DNA of 6,912 nt from JAZTZP01 sp045637525 (GTDB lineage: Bacteria > Bacillota > Clostridia > UBA1381), in assembly GCA_045637525.1 (NCBI GenBank), contig JAZTZP010000003.1, positions 1 to 6,912 of the forward strand. The letters run 5' to 3'. The notes under the pieces were generated by a model that made no database searches, was not told the origin of the DNA, and worked only from the letters and a program-made list of their open reading frames with translations. The stretch's first letter is position 1. Each line of letters starts with the position of its first letter. Position numbers and translations under genes: made by a program. This document shows, piece by piece, positions 1 to 5,914 of this stretch.

Positions 1-31
1 AGACTTTTATATCAAGAAGGAGGAAATAATA

Positions 32-223
32 ATGAAAAAGTATACAAGACCTGAATTATCAATTTCTAAGTTTGATGTAGAAGACGTTATCACAACAAGT
101 GGTGTTATGGGTACAGGCGCAGATGCAATTGCGGCATATGGCGATTTGTACACAGATGATACACTTGCTACAAAAGTAACAAATGCTGCTGACACAGCTG
201 TTGTTTACTTCAACTGGCAATAA
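32..223 (+). CDS. Small YxxPxL-leader peptide, possible RiPP-like precursor (63 aa)
   Basis: I do not recognise a defined function. A strong ribosome site AAGGAGG (17-23) lies 8 nt before the ATG and a good terminator follows, so this is very likely a real small gene. The product begins MKKYTRPEL, fitting Y4-x-x-P7-x-L9, the leader motif that RiPP recognition elements bind in lasso-peptide and related precursors. A second block, EDVITTSG (17-24), ends the possible leader. The remainder is rich in Thr, Asp, Ala and Gly, has no Cys, and ends in the aromatic stretch VYFNWQ. There is no signal peptide or membrane helix. From general recall, short clostridial proteins of the MKKYxxPxL...EDVxTTSG type are common and mostly hypothetical. 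No maturase or transporter is visible, but the upstream side lies outside the window. I am confident it is coding and unsure of its role. Confidence 0.8.
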   Translation: MKKYTRPELSISKFDVEDVITTSGVMGTGADAIAAYGDLYTDDTLATKVTNAADTAVVYFNWQ

Positions 224-241
224 TTCAAACATAGAACAACA

Positions 242-271
242 AAAAAGGAAGTTCTTCGGAGCTTCCTTTTT
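242..271 (+). terminator. UUCG-capped intrinsic terminator, bidirectional
   Basis: AAAAAGGAAG (242-251) pairs with CTTCCTTTTT (262-271). Three more pairs (252-254 with 259-261, one of them U-G) close a C(UUCG)G tetraloop, giving 13 pairs in all. The T-run serves the peptide gene on the + strand. The A-run becomes a T-run on the other strand, 11 nt beyond the end of the toxin-antitoxin operon, so it can end both convergent units. Confidence 0.9.
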
Positions 272-282
272 GCTATTCCAAT

Positions 283-573
283 TTATTTTCCAAATAAATC
301 GCTATGTGTACCTGTTCTGGTTAAAGTTAAAACTAATACGTTTTTTTCTATTTTATATACAAGCAACCAATCAGGCTGAATGTGACATTCGCGATGTCCT
401 GACCACTGTCCGGTTAAAGCATGATCACGATTTTCTTCCGGTAACTTTTCGCCATTTGCAATTTTTTTGACAATATCTTTAAGTAACTAAATATTAAGGT
501 GTCGTTTTTTCGCAAGTTTATAATCTTTTTTGAACTGAGCTGTAGATTTTACTACGTATTTTATCAAATTCAT
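283..573 (-). pseudogene. YafQ/RelE-family mRNA-interferase toxin, broken by amber codon 29
   Basis: Reading the minus strand from the ATG at 573, which overlaps the antitoxin stop in ATGA, gives MNLIKYVVKSTAQFKKDY then LAKKRHLNI, a TAG at 489-487, and then an uninterrupted YafQ-type body to TAA at 285-283. The full frame is 97 codons, close to the usual length of about 92 residues. YafQ toxins cut mRNA on the ribosome. The residues matching the E. coli YafQ active site are all present after the stop: H51, H64, D68, W69, R86, H90 and F94, within motifs such as HRECHIQPDWLLVYKI and RTGTHSDLF. No Met or good alternative start follows the TAG, so only a 28-residue fragment should be made. TAG is one substitution from GAG, AAG, CAG or TTG. 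A sequencing error or suppression of the amber codon would be the alternatives. Confidence 0.85.
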
Positions 574-845
574 TTGTCCAGTTCAGCAAACATTTCATCT
601 AAATCGGTATATCCTTTTACAGATGTATCATTTGCAATCCTTTCTGCTTCAATCATTGCTGCAATAGTTTCAGTATTGGGTTGGTTCAAAGAAATTTCAA
701 AAGGTATTTTTCCTTCACGAAGCGATTGTCTAACAAAAATATTAAAAGCTGTAGATATATTCATTCCTAACTCACTAAAAAGCATATCCGCTTGGTATTT
801 TAAATCAGCATCCATACGGATACTAATATTTGTTGTATTTGACAT
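570..845 (-). CDS. RelB/DinJ-family antitoxin (91 aa)
   Basis: This is the antitoxin of a type II module. It should bind the YafQ-like toxin through its C-terminal part and repress its own promoter through an N-terminal ribbon-helix-helix fold. The start TTNISIRMDADLK (4-16) is the DNA-binding strand and first helix. FSELGMNISTAFNIFVRQ (23-40) is the second helix, and REGKIPFEISL (43-53) is the family signature. The acidic tail DLDEMFAELDK ends in the toxin-contact region. The start is set by AAGGAG (854-859) 8 nt upstream. The stop overlaps the toxin start by 4 bases (ATGA), the normal translational coupling. The antitoxin is intact while its toxin is interrupted, so it may now act only as a repressor or as a guard against a related toxin elsewhere. 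Confidence 0.93.
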   Translation of the reverse strand: MSNTTNISIRMDADLKYQADMLFSELGMNISTAFNIFVRQSLREGKIPFEISLNQPNTETIAAMIEAERIANDTSVKGYTDLDEMFAELDK

Positions 846-873
846 ATTATCATCTCCTTACATTTATACTTAT

Positions 874-902
874 ATTATACGACATTTGCACAAAAAAATC
901 AA
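874..902 (-). promoter_or_regulatory. Sigma-A promoter of the toxin-antitoxin operon
   Basis: On the minus strand, TTGATT (902-897) and a consensus TATAAT (879-874) are separated by exactly 17 bases. Transcription should start about 20 nt before the antitoxin ATG. The -10 region (863-879) is AT-rich and roughly dyad-symmetric, where an RHH antitoxin would be expected to bind, but I see no clean operator palindrome. Confidence 0.75.
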
Positions 903-1046
903 TACATTGCTCAAAAAAAATTATATTTTTCAGAAAAATTTTTGATATGAATTTTTAGAAAAACAAATACTCCCCAAGTAGTAAAACCTTCTATATAAAT
1001 ATATTATATGAATGCACCACGGATTGCAATAACTTTTAAGTATACG

Positions 1047-1084
1047 GGAATTTGACATTTTAGGCTTTTCAACTGTCAAATTCC
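1047..1084. other. Orphan 11-bp inverted repeat in the spacer before perR
   Basis: GGAATTTGACA (1047-1057) and TGTCAAATTCC (1074-1084) are perfect reverse complements around a 16-nt loop. No T-run follows on either strand, so it is not a standard terminator. It lies about 115 nt upstream of the perR promoter and far from the antitoxin promoter. Each arm contains TTGACA, but neither has a -10 box at the right distance. The rest of 903-1200 is AT-rich, and I see no gene in it. Confidence 0.7.
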
Positions 1085-1200
1085 GCTTCCCTTCTTCGCT
1101 GTTACTTCCTTAATCTTATATTTTTAATATCAAAAACAATTATATTTTATAGTTTTAACAATATATAGAAAAAATTTTTTAATTTTTTTTCAAAAAAGAC

Positions 1201-1228
1201 TTGACAAATCGAAAAAATATGTTATAAT
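1201..1228 (+). promoter_or_regulatory. Sigma-A promoter of the perR-rbr operon
   Basis: A perfect TTGACA (1201-1206) and a perfect TATAAT (1223-1228) are separated by 16 bases. The expected transcription start is near 1235, giving a leader of about 40 nt before the perR start. The operator at 1235-1253 sits directly on the start site. Confidence 0.88.
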
Positions 1229-1234
1229 AATATT

Positions 1235-1253
1235 AGTAATGATTATTATTATC
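1235..1253. promoter_or_regulatory. Fur/PerR-type operator over the perR transcription start
   Basis: The 19 bases match the classical Fur-box 19-mer at 15 positions, with mismatches at positions 1, 2, 10 and 13. In an overlapping register, 1234-1248 matches the PerR box (TTATAAT-N-ATTATAA) at 11 of 14 defined bases. Its place across the start site of a Fur-family gene points to autorepression, as is common in this family. Which metal or signal it answers to cannot be read from the site alone. Confidence 0.65.
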
Positions 1254-1273
1254 GTTTTTAAGGAGGGATTATG

Positions 1274-1657
1274 ATGAGACAACTAAAGTATTCCCGCCAA
1301 AGAGAAGCTTTGCTCGATGTTCTTTGCTCTACTACTTCGCATCCCGATGCTGATTGGATTTATGAGAAGATGAGAGAAACGTTTCCTAATATAAGTCTCG
1401 GAACTGTTTACAGAAACTTAAATCTGCTTGCCGAGCGCGGAGATATTCTAAAACTGAATTTAGGAACCACCTCCGAACATTTTGACGGAAATACACATTC
1501 TCACAGTCATCTGCTCTGCACATCCTGCGGCTCAGTAATAGATGTTGAAAATGTAGATATGACAAACATCTTCAAAAAAGCTGAAACACAGGCTAATATT
1601 AAAATTAATAATCATTGTCTGTTTTTCGAAGGACTATGTCCCGAATGCAATAAATAA
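1274..1657 (+). CDS. perR: PerR-like peroxide-sensing Fur-family repressor (127 aa)
   Basis: This is a metal-dependent repressor whose release would switch on peroxide defence. The N-terminal winged helix (about 4-60) includes HPDADWIY and the recognition segment ISLGTVYRNLNLLAERG. The dimerisation and metal domain follows. Numbering from the second ATG, the residues matching the B. subtilis PerR regulatory site are H23, D71 (in HFDGNTHSHSH), H77, H79 and D90. The Asp after Phe is PerR-like; Fur usually has Glu there. C82/C85 (CTSCG) and C122/C125 (CPEC) form the structural zinc site. AGGAGGG (1261-1267) is 6 nt from the ATG at 1274 but only 3 nt from the ATG at 1271, so I prefer 1274. Rubrerythrin follows 28 nt later, which supports a peroxide role. 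Plain Fur or Zur is less likely. Confidence 0.88.
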   Translation: MRQLKYSRQREALLDVLCSTTSHPDADWIYEKMRETFPNISLGTVYRNLNLLAERGDILKLNLGTTSEHFDGNTHSHSHLLCTSCGSVIDVENVDMTNIFKKAETQANIKINNHCLFFEGLCPECNK

Positions 1658-1685
1658 AAAAATTAAATCTTAGGAGGAAAAAATT

Positions 1686-2270
1686 ATGAAATTTGTATGT
1701 TCAGTATGTGGTTATGTTCACGAAGGAGACGCTGCTCCGGAAAAATGTCCGGTATGTAAAGTACCAGCAGAAAAATTCAATGTAATGCAAGAAGGCGCTG
1801 CCCTTGCTGCAGAGCACGAGTATGGCGTATACGGCAAAACTGTAAAAAATAATCCTGATATTTCAGAAGAAGATAAGAAATACATCTTTGAGCAGCTTAT
1901 GGCAAACTTCAACGGCGAGTGTGCTGAAGTAGGTATGTACCTTTGCATGGCAAGAATCGCTCACAGAGAGGGATATCCTGAAGTAGGTCTTTACTGGGAA
2001 AAAGCAGCTTATGAAGAAGCAGAGCATGCAGCAAAGTTTGCAGAGCTCCTCGGCGAAGACTTAGAACCAAACATGAAAGCTACAACAAAAGACAACCTCA
2101 GATGGAGAGTTGACTGCGAATATGGTGCAACACAAGGTAAATTTGATTTAGCAAGCTGTGCAAAGAAAAACGGCTTAGACGCCATCCACGACACAGTCCA
2201 CGAAATGGCAAGAGACGAGGCAAGACATGGCCGCGGCTTAGAAGGACTTCTCAAAAGATACTTCAAATAA
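1686..2270 (+). CDS. rbr: Reverse rubrerythrin, rubredoxin-domain first (194 aa)
   Basis: This is a cytoplasmic non-haem diiron protein that reduces hydrogen peroxide to water, with electrons usually coming from NADH through a flavoprotein and rubredoxin. The rubredoxin-like Fe(Cys)4 domain is at the N terminus, with C5/C8 (CSVCGY) and C21/C24 (CPVC). This is the reversed order found in clostridial reverse rubrerythrins. The diiron four-helix domain spans about 60-192. Its metal-ligand motifs are seen in FNGECAEVGMY (E78/E81), YEEAEHA (E111-x-x-H114) and ARDEARH (E178-x-x-H181). The length of 194 residues is normal. AGGAGGA (1672-1678) lies 7 nt before the ATG. It sits 28 nt after the PerR-like gene with no terminator between, so both are read from the promoter at 1201 and should be induced by peroxide. 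Confidence 0.94.
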   Translation: MKFVCSVCGYVHEGDAAPEKCPVCKVPAEKFNVMQEGAALAAEHEYGVYGKTVKNNPDISEEDKKYIFEQLMANFNGECAEVGMYLCMARIAHREGYPEVGLYWEKAAYEEAEHAAKFAELLGEDLEPNMKATTKDNLRWRVDCEYGATQGKFDLASCAKKNGLDAIHDTVHEMARDEARHGRGLEGLLKRYFK

Positions 2271-2283
2271 GAATAAAACATTA

Positions 2284-2316
2284 AAATAAGGGTTGAGCGT
2301 TGCTCGACCCTTATTT
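2284..2316 (+). terminator. Intrinsic terminator after rubrerythrin, probably bidirectional
   Basis: Bases 2284-2298 pair with 2302-2316 over 15 positions (one T-G) around a GTT loop, with a GC-rich core next to a TTATTT tail. On the minus strand the tail reads TTATTTTAA, about 50 nt past the WYL gene stop, so it can serve both convergent operons. Confidence 0.85.
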
Positions 2317-2365
2317 CATGCGTTTTTTCAAGCTCATGAACCAGAATACAAACGGTAGTATAAAG

Positions 2366-3352
2366 TCACATCAGCATTTCGTAATTATCTTTTAACTCCA
2401 TAATCATCTTATACATTTCTTCTTTTACATAATCCGGTGAAATCACCTTTGCCCGTTTACCGAAGCTCATTATCCACGCTAAAAAGTGAGGGCTTACCGC
2501 AACCTTTACCTTACAAATAAAATGTTCACTGCCGGTTTTTATAATGGGAATATCCAATCCAAACCTGTCAAAAACCACACCTGCAAGCTCATTTTCAAAT
2601 TGTATCGAAACTTCCGTCTCCTCTCCGCCAAACATAGCAAAAACCGATTTAACGTATAATGAAAGGTCAAATTTTTCATCAGGCAACACCCGTGCATCGT
2701 CCGTTATATTTATCTCTTCCATCTTATCCACTCTGTAATGAGTGAAATCATCATATTTTTCTTTGTATGTAATGAGGTAATAGTTCTCATCATCCCAGGT
2801 AAGAGCAACCGGTGTTTCATGATAATTATTCCCCTCTTTACGATACACCTTTTCCTTATTCACATTCAGGTCGAAATATTTAAAAGTGATTTGTCTGTTT
2901 TCGGCAATAGCACTGTGTATTTTATCTACATTATAGTATATCCGCTCATTGAAGGTTTTCACTCTGTTGCTTACAAAAACCTGACGATGAAGACTCTTTG
3001 CATTAGCTTTGCTTGTTAACTTCTCAATTTTAGAAATAAGCTCCATACTCTTTTTATGAGTAATAAACTTCGAGGACTGCACACTATCCACAAGCAGTTT
3101 TAATTCCGGCAGTTCAAACTCCCTGCTCCCCACAAAATAATCATGCGTCTTTGTTTTTCTGGAACATAAATCAACCCCGAAAAGCTTAAGATACTCCAGG
3201 TCGTCATATATGCTTTTTCTTTCAGCCGGTATACCTCTTTTAGCAAGCTCCTCAATCATCTGAGGCACAGTCAGCGTATGTTCCTCGTCAGTCTGTTCCA
3301 ATAAAATTTTCATTAAATAAAGCAGTTTCAGTTTCTGATGCGAAAGCTTCAA
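2366..3352 (-). CDS. WYL-domain transcriptional regulator (328 aa)
   Basis: This is a DNA-binding regulator of the HTH-WYL-WCX type. WYL domains are thought to bind small ligands or nucleic acids and to tune the activity of the HTH. The N-terminal winged helix covers about 5-60, with the recognition region ERKSIYDDLEYLKLFGV (44-60). The WYL domain covers about 140-215, including ITFKYFDL, PVALTWDDENYYLITY and HYRVDKMEEI. The C-terminal WCX extension covers about 245-325. The length is typical. The start is a TTG codon (3352), chosen because GAGGTG (3358-3363) lies 5 nt upstream. The first in-frame ATG (3313) would cut into the HTH and lacks a ribosome site. It lies 73 nt downstream of the SWIM gene on the same strand with no terminator between, so co-transcription is likely. 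The target is unknown. Confidence 0.9.
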   Translation of the reverse strand: MKLSHQKLKLLYLMKILLEQTDEEHTLTVPQMIEELAKRGIPAERKSIYDDLEYLKLFGVDLCSRKTKTHDYFVGSREFELPELKLLVDSVQSSKFITHKKSMELISKIEKLTSKANAKSLHRQVFVSNRVKTFNERIYYNVDKIHSAIAENRQITFKYFDLNVNKEKVYRKEGNNYHETPVALTWDDENYYLITYKEKYDDFTHYRVDKMEEINITDDARVLPDEKFDLSLYVKSVFAMFGGEETEVSIQFENELAGVVFDRFGLDIPIIKTGSEHFICKVKVAVSPHFLAWIMSFGKRAKVISPDYVKEEMYKMIMELKDNYEMLM

Positions 3353-3425
3353 AAAATCACCTCATTATCTCCCTGATAGTCGTAAAAATTAATTCAATCG
3401 TATATTTCGCCATAAAAAGCCATGA

Positions 3426-4244
3426 TTATACCCCAAAGCTAATCTTACCCGATTCCTTTTTGTTCATGATAATATTCATAAAGCTGCTCTTGCTTACAGC
3501 CGCAAAGTAATCCTTATATTCATTTTCATAATTCTTTGTAATAAATTCAAGCGTTTCTCTGAGCTGAAGCATGACCGCAAATTCGTGCTTACAGGCATAA
3601 CCACAGAAGCAGGAGCATATAAGATTGCTTATCTCTCCATCATCATACCGGAATTCAATTTCATGTACTCCTCTACCTTCCACAACAGCATAGCCATGAG
3701 TCCCATCGATGCATATGTAGCTGACCCTGTTTTCCATATAATAATCACGGCCCATGTCAGCAGCATCAGTGCTGATATCCATTTCAGTCAGATTATCAAG
3801 CGGGAATTTATTTGTATCATCATTACTGCTTACATATTCTTCCTCAGCCTCAGGAGCCTTAAACCACGTCTTAACCTTTTCAAAAGGAATTGTGTTTTCA
3901 GAAAATGTAACAAGGTGTGAGCCTGCAAAGTAAAGGTCGCCTTTAACATCAGTATCAACAACTGCAACAACTCTCTTATAATCTGAAAGTTTAATCTTAA
4001 ATGAGTAATTAACCCCGGTAACCTGACCTCTGAGCCCTTCAAGCTTTCCGTCCACATAAACTAAATCCCCGACTTTCAAATCAAAGCTGTCGTTGTAGTA
4101 AGCAAGGTTCAAACCTCTTGAGGGAAAATACACCTGCACAACAGATTTTTTAGGCTCTGCTAATGTTACCTGCATTGTAACATCCGTTTTCTCGCAATAG
4201 TCGTCATCAAAATTCGCATTAAATCCAATATGGTACTTTTTCAT
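3426..4244 (-). CDS. SWIM zinc-finger protein (272 aa)
   Basis: The function is unknown. The C-terminal part has a SWIM zinc finger (CxCx5CxH) formed by C210, C212, C218 and H220 in ICSCFCGYACKHEFAVML. SWIM fingers usually mediate DNA or protein contacts. The N-terminal half looks beta-rich, with a KOW-like stretch, VGDLVYVDGKLEGLRGQVTG (58-77). An acidic low-complexity linker, PEAEEEYVSSNDD (131-143), joins the halves. There is no nuclease, helicase or ATPase motif, signal peptide or membrane segment. GGAGGT (4254-4259) lies 9 nt before the ATG. Two promoters and a PerR-box-like palindrome lie in its 5-prime region. It precedes a WYL regulator in an apparent operon, which suggests a nucleic-acid-related or stress-response role; that part is inference. 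Confidence 0.85.
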   Translation of the reverse strand: MKKYHIGFNANFDDDYCEKTDVTMQVTLAEPKKSVVQVYFPSRGLNLAYYNDSFDLKVGDLVYVDGKLEGLRGQVTGVNYSFKIKLSDYKRVVAVVDTDVKGDLYFAGSHLVTFSENTIPFEKVKTWFKAPEAEEEYVSSNDDTNKFPLDNLTEMDISTDAADMGRDYYMENRVSYICIDGTHGYAVVEGRGVHEIEFRYDDGEISNLICSCFCGYACKHEFAVMLQLRETLEFITKNYENEYKDYFAAVSKSSFMNIIMNKKESGKISFGV

Positions 4245-4281
4245 AATATTTTTACCTCCAACTTCTGATATAATTTATCTG

Positions 4282-4298
4282 TTATAATCATTATATCA
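4282..4298 (-). promoter_or_regulatory. PerR-box-like palindrome overlapping an extended -10 element
   Basis: Bases 4282-4296 read TTATAATCATTATAT, matching the PerR box TTATAAT-N-ATTATAA at every defined base but the last. The inner 13 bases are a perfect palindrome. On the minus strand the same bases form a TG-extended -10, TGATATAAT (4298-4290), 46 nt before the SWIM gene ATG; no good -35 accompanies it. Outer arms GATATAAT (4267-4274) and ATTATATC (4290-4297) form a further inverted repeat. Confidence 0.55.
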
Positions 4299-4367
4299 AA
4301 TTTAGTGGGTGTAAAAACGGACAGTAACTATTCAATATGGTTATTTTTGTAATTTTTATTCATGTAC

Positions 4368-4396
4368 ATTATAGCATAACTTCTTATTGTAGTCAA
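4368..4396 (-). promoter_or_regulatory. Strong sigma-A promoter of the SWIM-WYL operon
   Basis: On the minus strand, TTGACT (4396-4391) is followed by 17 bases and a perfect TATAAT (4373-4368) preceded by TGC, a TG-extended -10. Transcription would start near 4361, giving a leader of about 117 nt that runs through the PerR-like box at 4282-4296. I see no gene in the rest of 4397-4548. It contains a 7-bp inverted repeat, AAATCGG (4439-4445) and CCGATTT (4476-4482), of uncertain meaning. Confidence 0.82.
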
Positions 4397-4548
4397 TAAA
4401 ACAACTTCCCTTAATATCGGTTTTAGTCAAATGTACAAAAATCGGTCTGACATTTTCAGCAGATAGCAACAAAATCCGATTTATCATGATTGTTTATACA
4501 TTTAATATATAATGGTCTTTTTTCATATATTAAAGTCCCAAATACGTC

Positions 4549-4577
4549 TTGATATGTGATTTTAAATATGTTACAAT
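4549..4577 (+). promoter_or_regulatory. Sigma-A promoter of the oxidoreductase gene
   Basis: TTGATA (4549-4554), 17 bases, then TACAAT (4572-4577) preceded by TGT, so again a TG-extended -10. The start would fall near 4584, about 31 nt before the ATG. The -10 overlaps the 11-mer AATAACCATAT (4575-4585), which also occurs in the divergent leader. Confidence 0.8.
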
Positions 4578-4614
4578 AACCATATCATAAACAAACGAAA
4601 GGATTGTTATAAAG

Positions 4615-5907
4615 ATGAGCGATAAAATTTTAAAAGTAATTATAATCGGTGCCGGCGGCCGCGGTTCTACATACTCAAAGATAATGAAAGAATCCGGCAA
4701 ATATCAGGTTGTCGGAGTAGCCGAACCAATAGAATCACGCCGTAATCGTATTAAGGAAATGTTTAATTTAAGAGATGAACAGTGCTTTAAATGCTGGACT
4801 GAAATTCTTGCACAGCCGAAAATGGCCGATATTGCCGTAATCGCAACAATGGACAGAATGCATTTCGAGCCTACCATGAAAGCAATTGACCTTGGCTACG
4901 ACATTCTTCTTGAAAAGCCGGCAGCGCCGACTCCGGAAGAGTGCCTTATCATAAGAGATGCGGCAGAGAAAAAAGGTGTTAAAATCCTTGTTTGCCATGT
5001 ACTCAGATATACTACATATTATTCAAAGCTCAAAGAGCTTATTGAAAACGGAACAATAGGCGAAGTTCTGTCGGTTCACGCTTCCGAAAACGTCGGAAAC
5101 CTTCACCAGAGCCACAGCTTCGTAAGAGGCAACTGGGGCAACAGTGAAAGAGGCACCTTCATGATTCTGCAAAAGACCTGCCATGACTTTGATATATTCC
5201 AATGGCTTATAGGTTCAGAATGCAAGAAAGTTCACTCATTCGGCTCTCTCACCCACTTTACAGCATCTAACGCACCTGAAGGCTCACCTGATTATTGTAT
5301 CGAGGGCTGTCCTCACGGAGATACATGTTACTACAATGCAGTTAAGCTGTATTTAGAAGATGAAGAAAACCTGTGGTTTCGTGAAGCCTCTACCGGCAAA
5401 GTTGTTCCGACAAACGAAGAAGTTGCCGAAGCTTTAAAATCAACACAATACGGAAAATGTGTCTATAAATGTGATAACGACGTAGTAGACCATCAGGTTG
5501 TAACCTTTGAATTTAAAAACAGCGCTGTTGTTTCATTTAATATGTGTGCATTCAATGAGGGTGAGCGAACCACCAGAATAATGGGAACAAAGGGTGAAAT
5601 TTCATATATACCTCACACAAACGACATTGATGTTTTCGACTTTGCTACAAGAAAGCACACCACCGTTTCAACAGAATTGCTTGACAACTCAATCCTCGGC
5701 GGCCACGGCGGCGGAGACGGCGGTATTATAGATGCACTCTATGACTATATCACAAACGGTATATGCAATGAAAAGCTCAGCGAAATCGGCATATCCGTAA
5801 CAAACCATATGATGTCATTTGCTGCCGAAGAATCAAGATTGAGCGGCAAAGTAATCGATATGGATGAATATATAAAATCACTTAAAACAAAATGTAATAT
5901 AGACTAA
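4615..5907 (+). CDS. Gfo/Idh/MocA-family NAD(P)-dependent oxidoreductase (430 aa)
   Basis: A cytoplasmic dehydrogenase of the family that oxidises or reduces sugars, inositols and related polyols; the substrate cannot be told from sequence. The N-terminal Rossmann domain starts LKVIIIGAGGRGS, with the dinucleotide loop G12-A-G-G-R-G17. The family hallmark E100-K101-P102 (LLEKPAAPTPEE) supplies the usual Lys. KTCHDFD (187-193) carries the likely catalytic Asp/His pair. A C228-x3-C232-x5-C238 cluster sits in an insertion (about 218-290) that makes the protein longer than the usual 330-380 residues. HGGGDGG (364-370) lies in a conserved C-terminal turn. GAAAGGA (4597-4603) is 11 nt before the ATG. 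It stands alone, with its own promoter and terminator and no transporter or sugar kinase nearby to hint at a substrate. Confidence 0.92.
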   Translation: MSDKILKVIIIGAGGRGSTYSKIMKESGKYQVVGVAEPIESRRNRIKEMFNLRDEQCFKCWTEILAQPKMADIAVIATMDRMHFEPTMKAIDLGYDILLEKPAAPTPEECLIIRDAAEKKGVKILVCHVLRYTTYYSKLKELIENGTIGEVLSVHASENVGNLHQSHSFVRGNWGNSERGTFMILQKTCHDFDIFQWLIGSECKKVHSFGSLTHFTASNAPEGSPDYCIEGCPHGDTCYYNAVKLYLEDEENLWFREASTGKVVPTNEEVAEALKSTQYGKCVYKCDNDVVDHQVVTFEFKNSAVVSFNMCAFNEGERTTRIMGTKGEISYIPHTNDIDVFDFATRKHTTVSTELLDNSILGGHGGGDGGIIDALYDYITNGICNEKLSEIGISVTNHMMSFAAEESRLSGKVIDMDEYIKSLKTKCNID

Positions 5908-5914
5908 TTTTAAA

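Noticed and set aside
183..470. Open frame of 95 codons on the + strand
   Set aside because: It overlaps the end of the small peptide gene, runs through its terminator and lies opposite the toxin body.
487..489. TAG recoded as an amino acid in the toxin gene
   Set aside because: radC ends at a TAG right at a terminator, so TAG is a normal stop here; no sign of pyrrolysine genes or an amber-suppressor tRNA is visible in the window.
499..945. Open frame of 148 codons on the + strand
   Set aside because: It lies opposite the antitoxin, has no ribosome site, and its product is a low-complexity reverse reading of that gene.
1052..1079. Promoter suggested by TTGACA in both arms of the hairpin at 1047-1084
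   Set aside because: No -10 box lies 16-18 bases downstream of either copy on the matching strand.
2738..3019. Open frame of 93 codons on the + strand inside the WYL gene
   Set aside because: No ribosome site and no recognisable protein; it is the complement of conserved WYL coding sequence.
5698..5724. GC-rich, repeat-like GGCGGC stretch in the oxidoreductase gene
   Set aside because: It simply encodes the HGGGDGG turn with GGC/GGA codons; it is not an inserted repeat.
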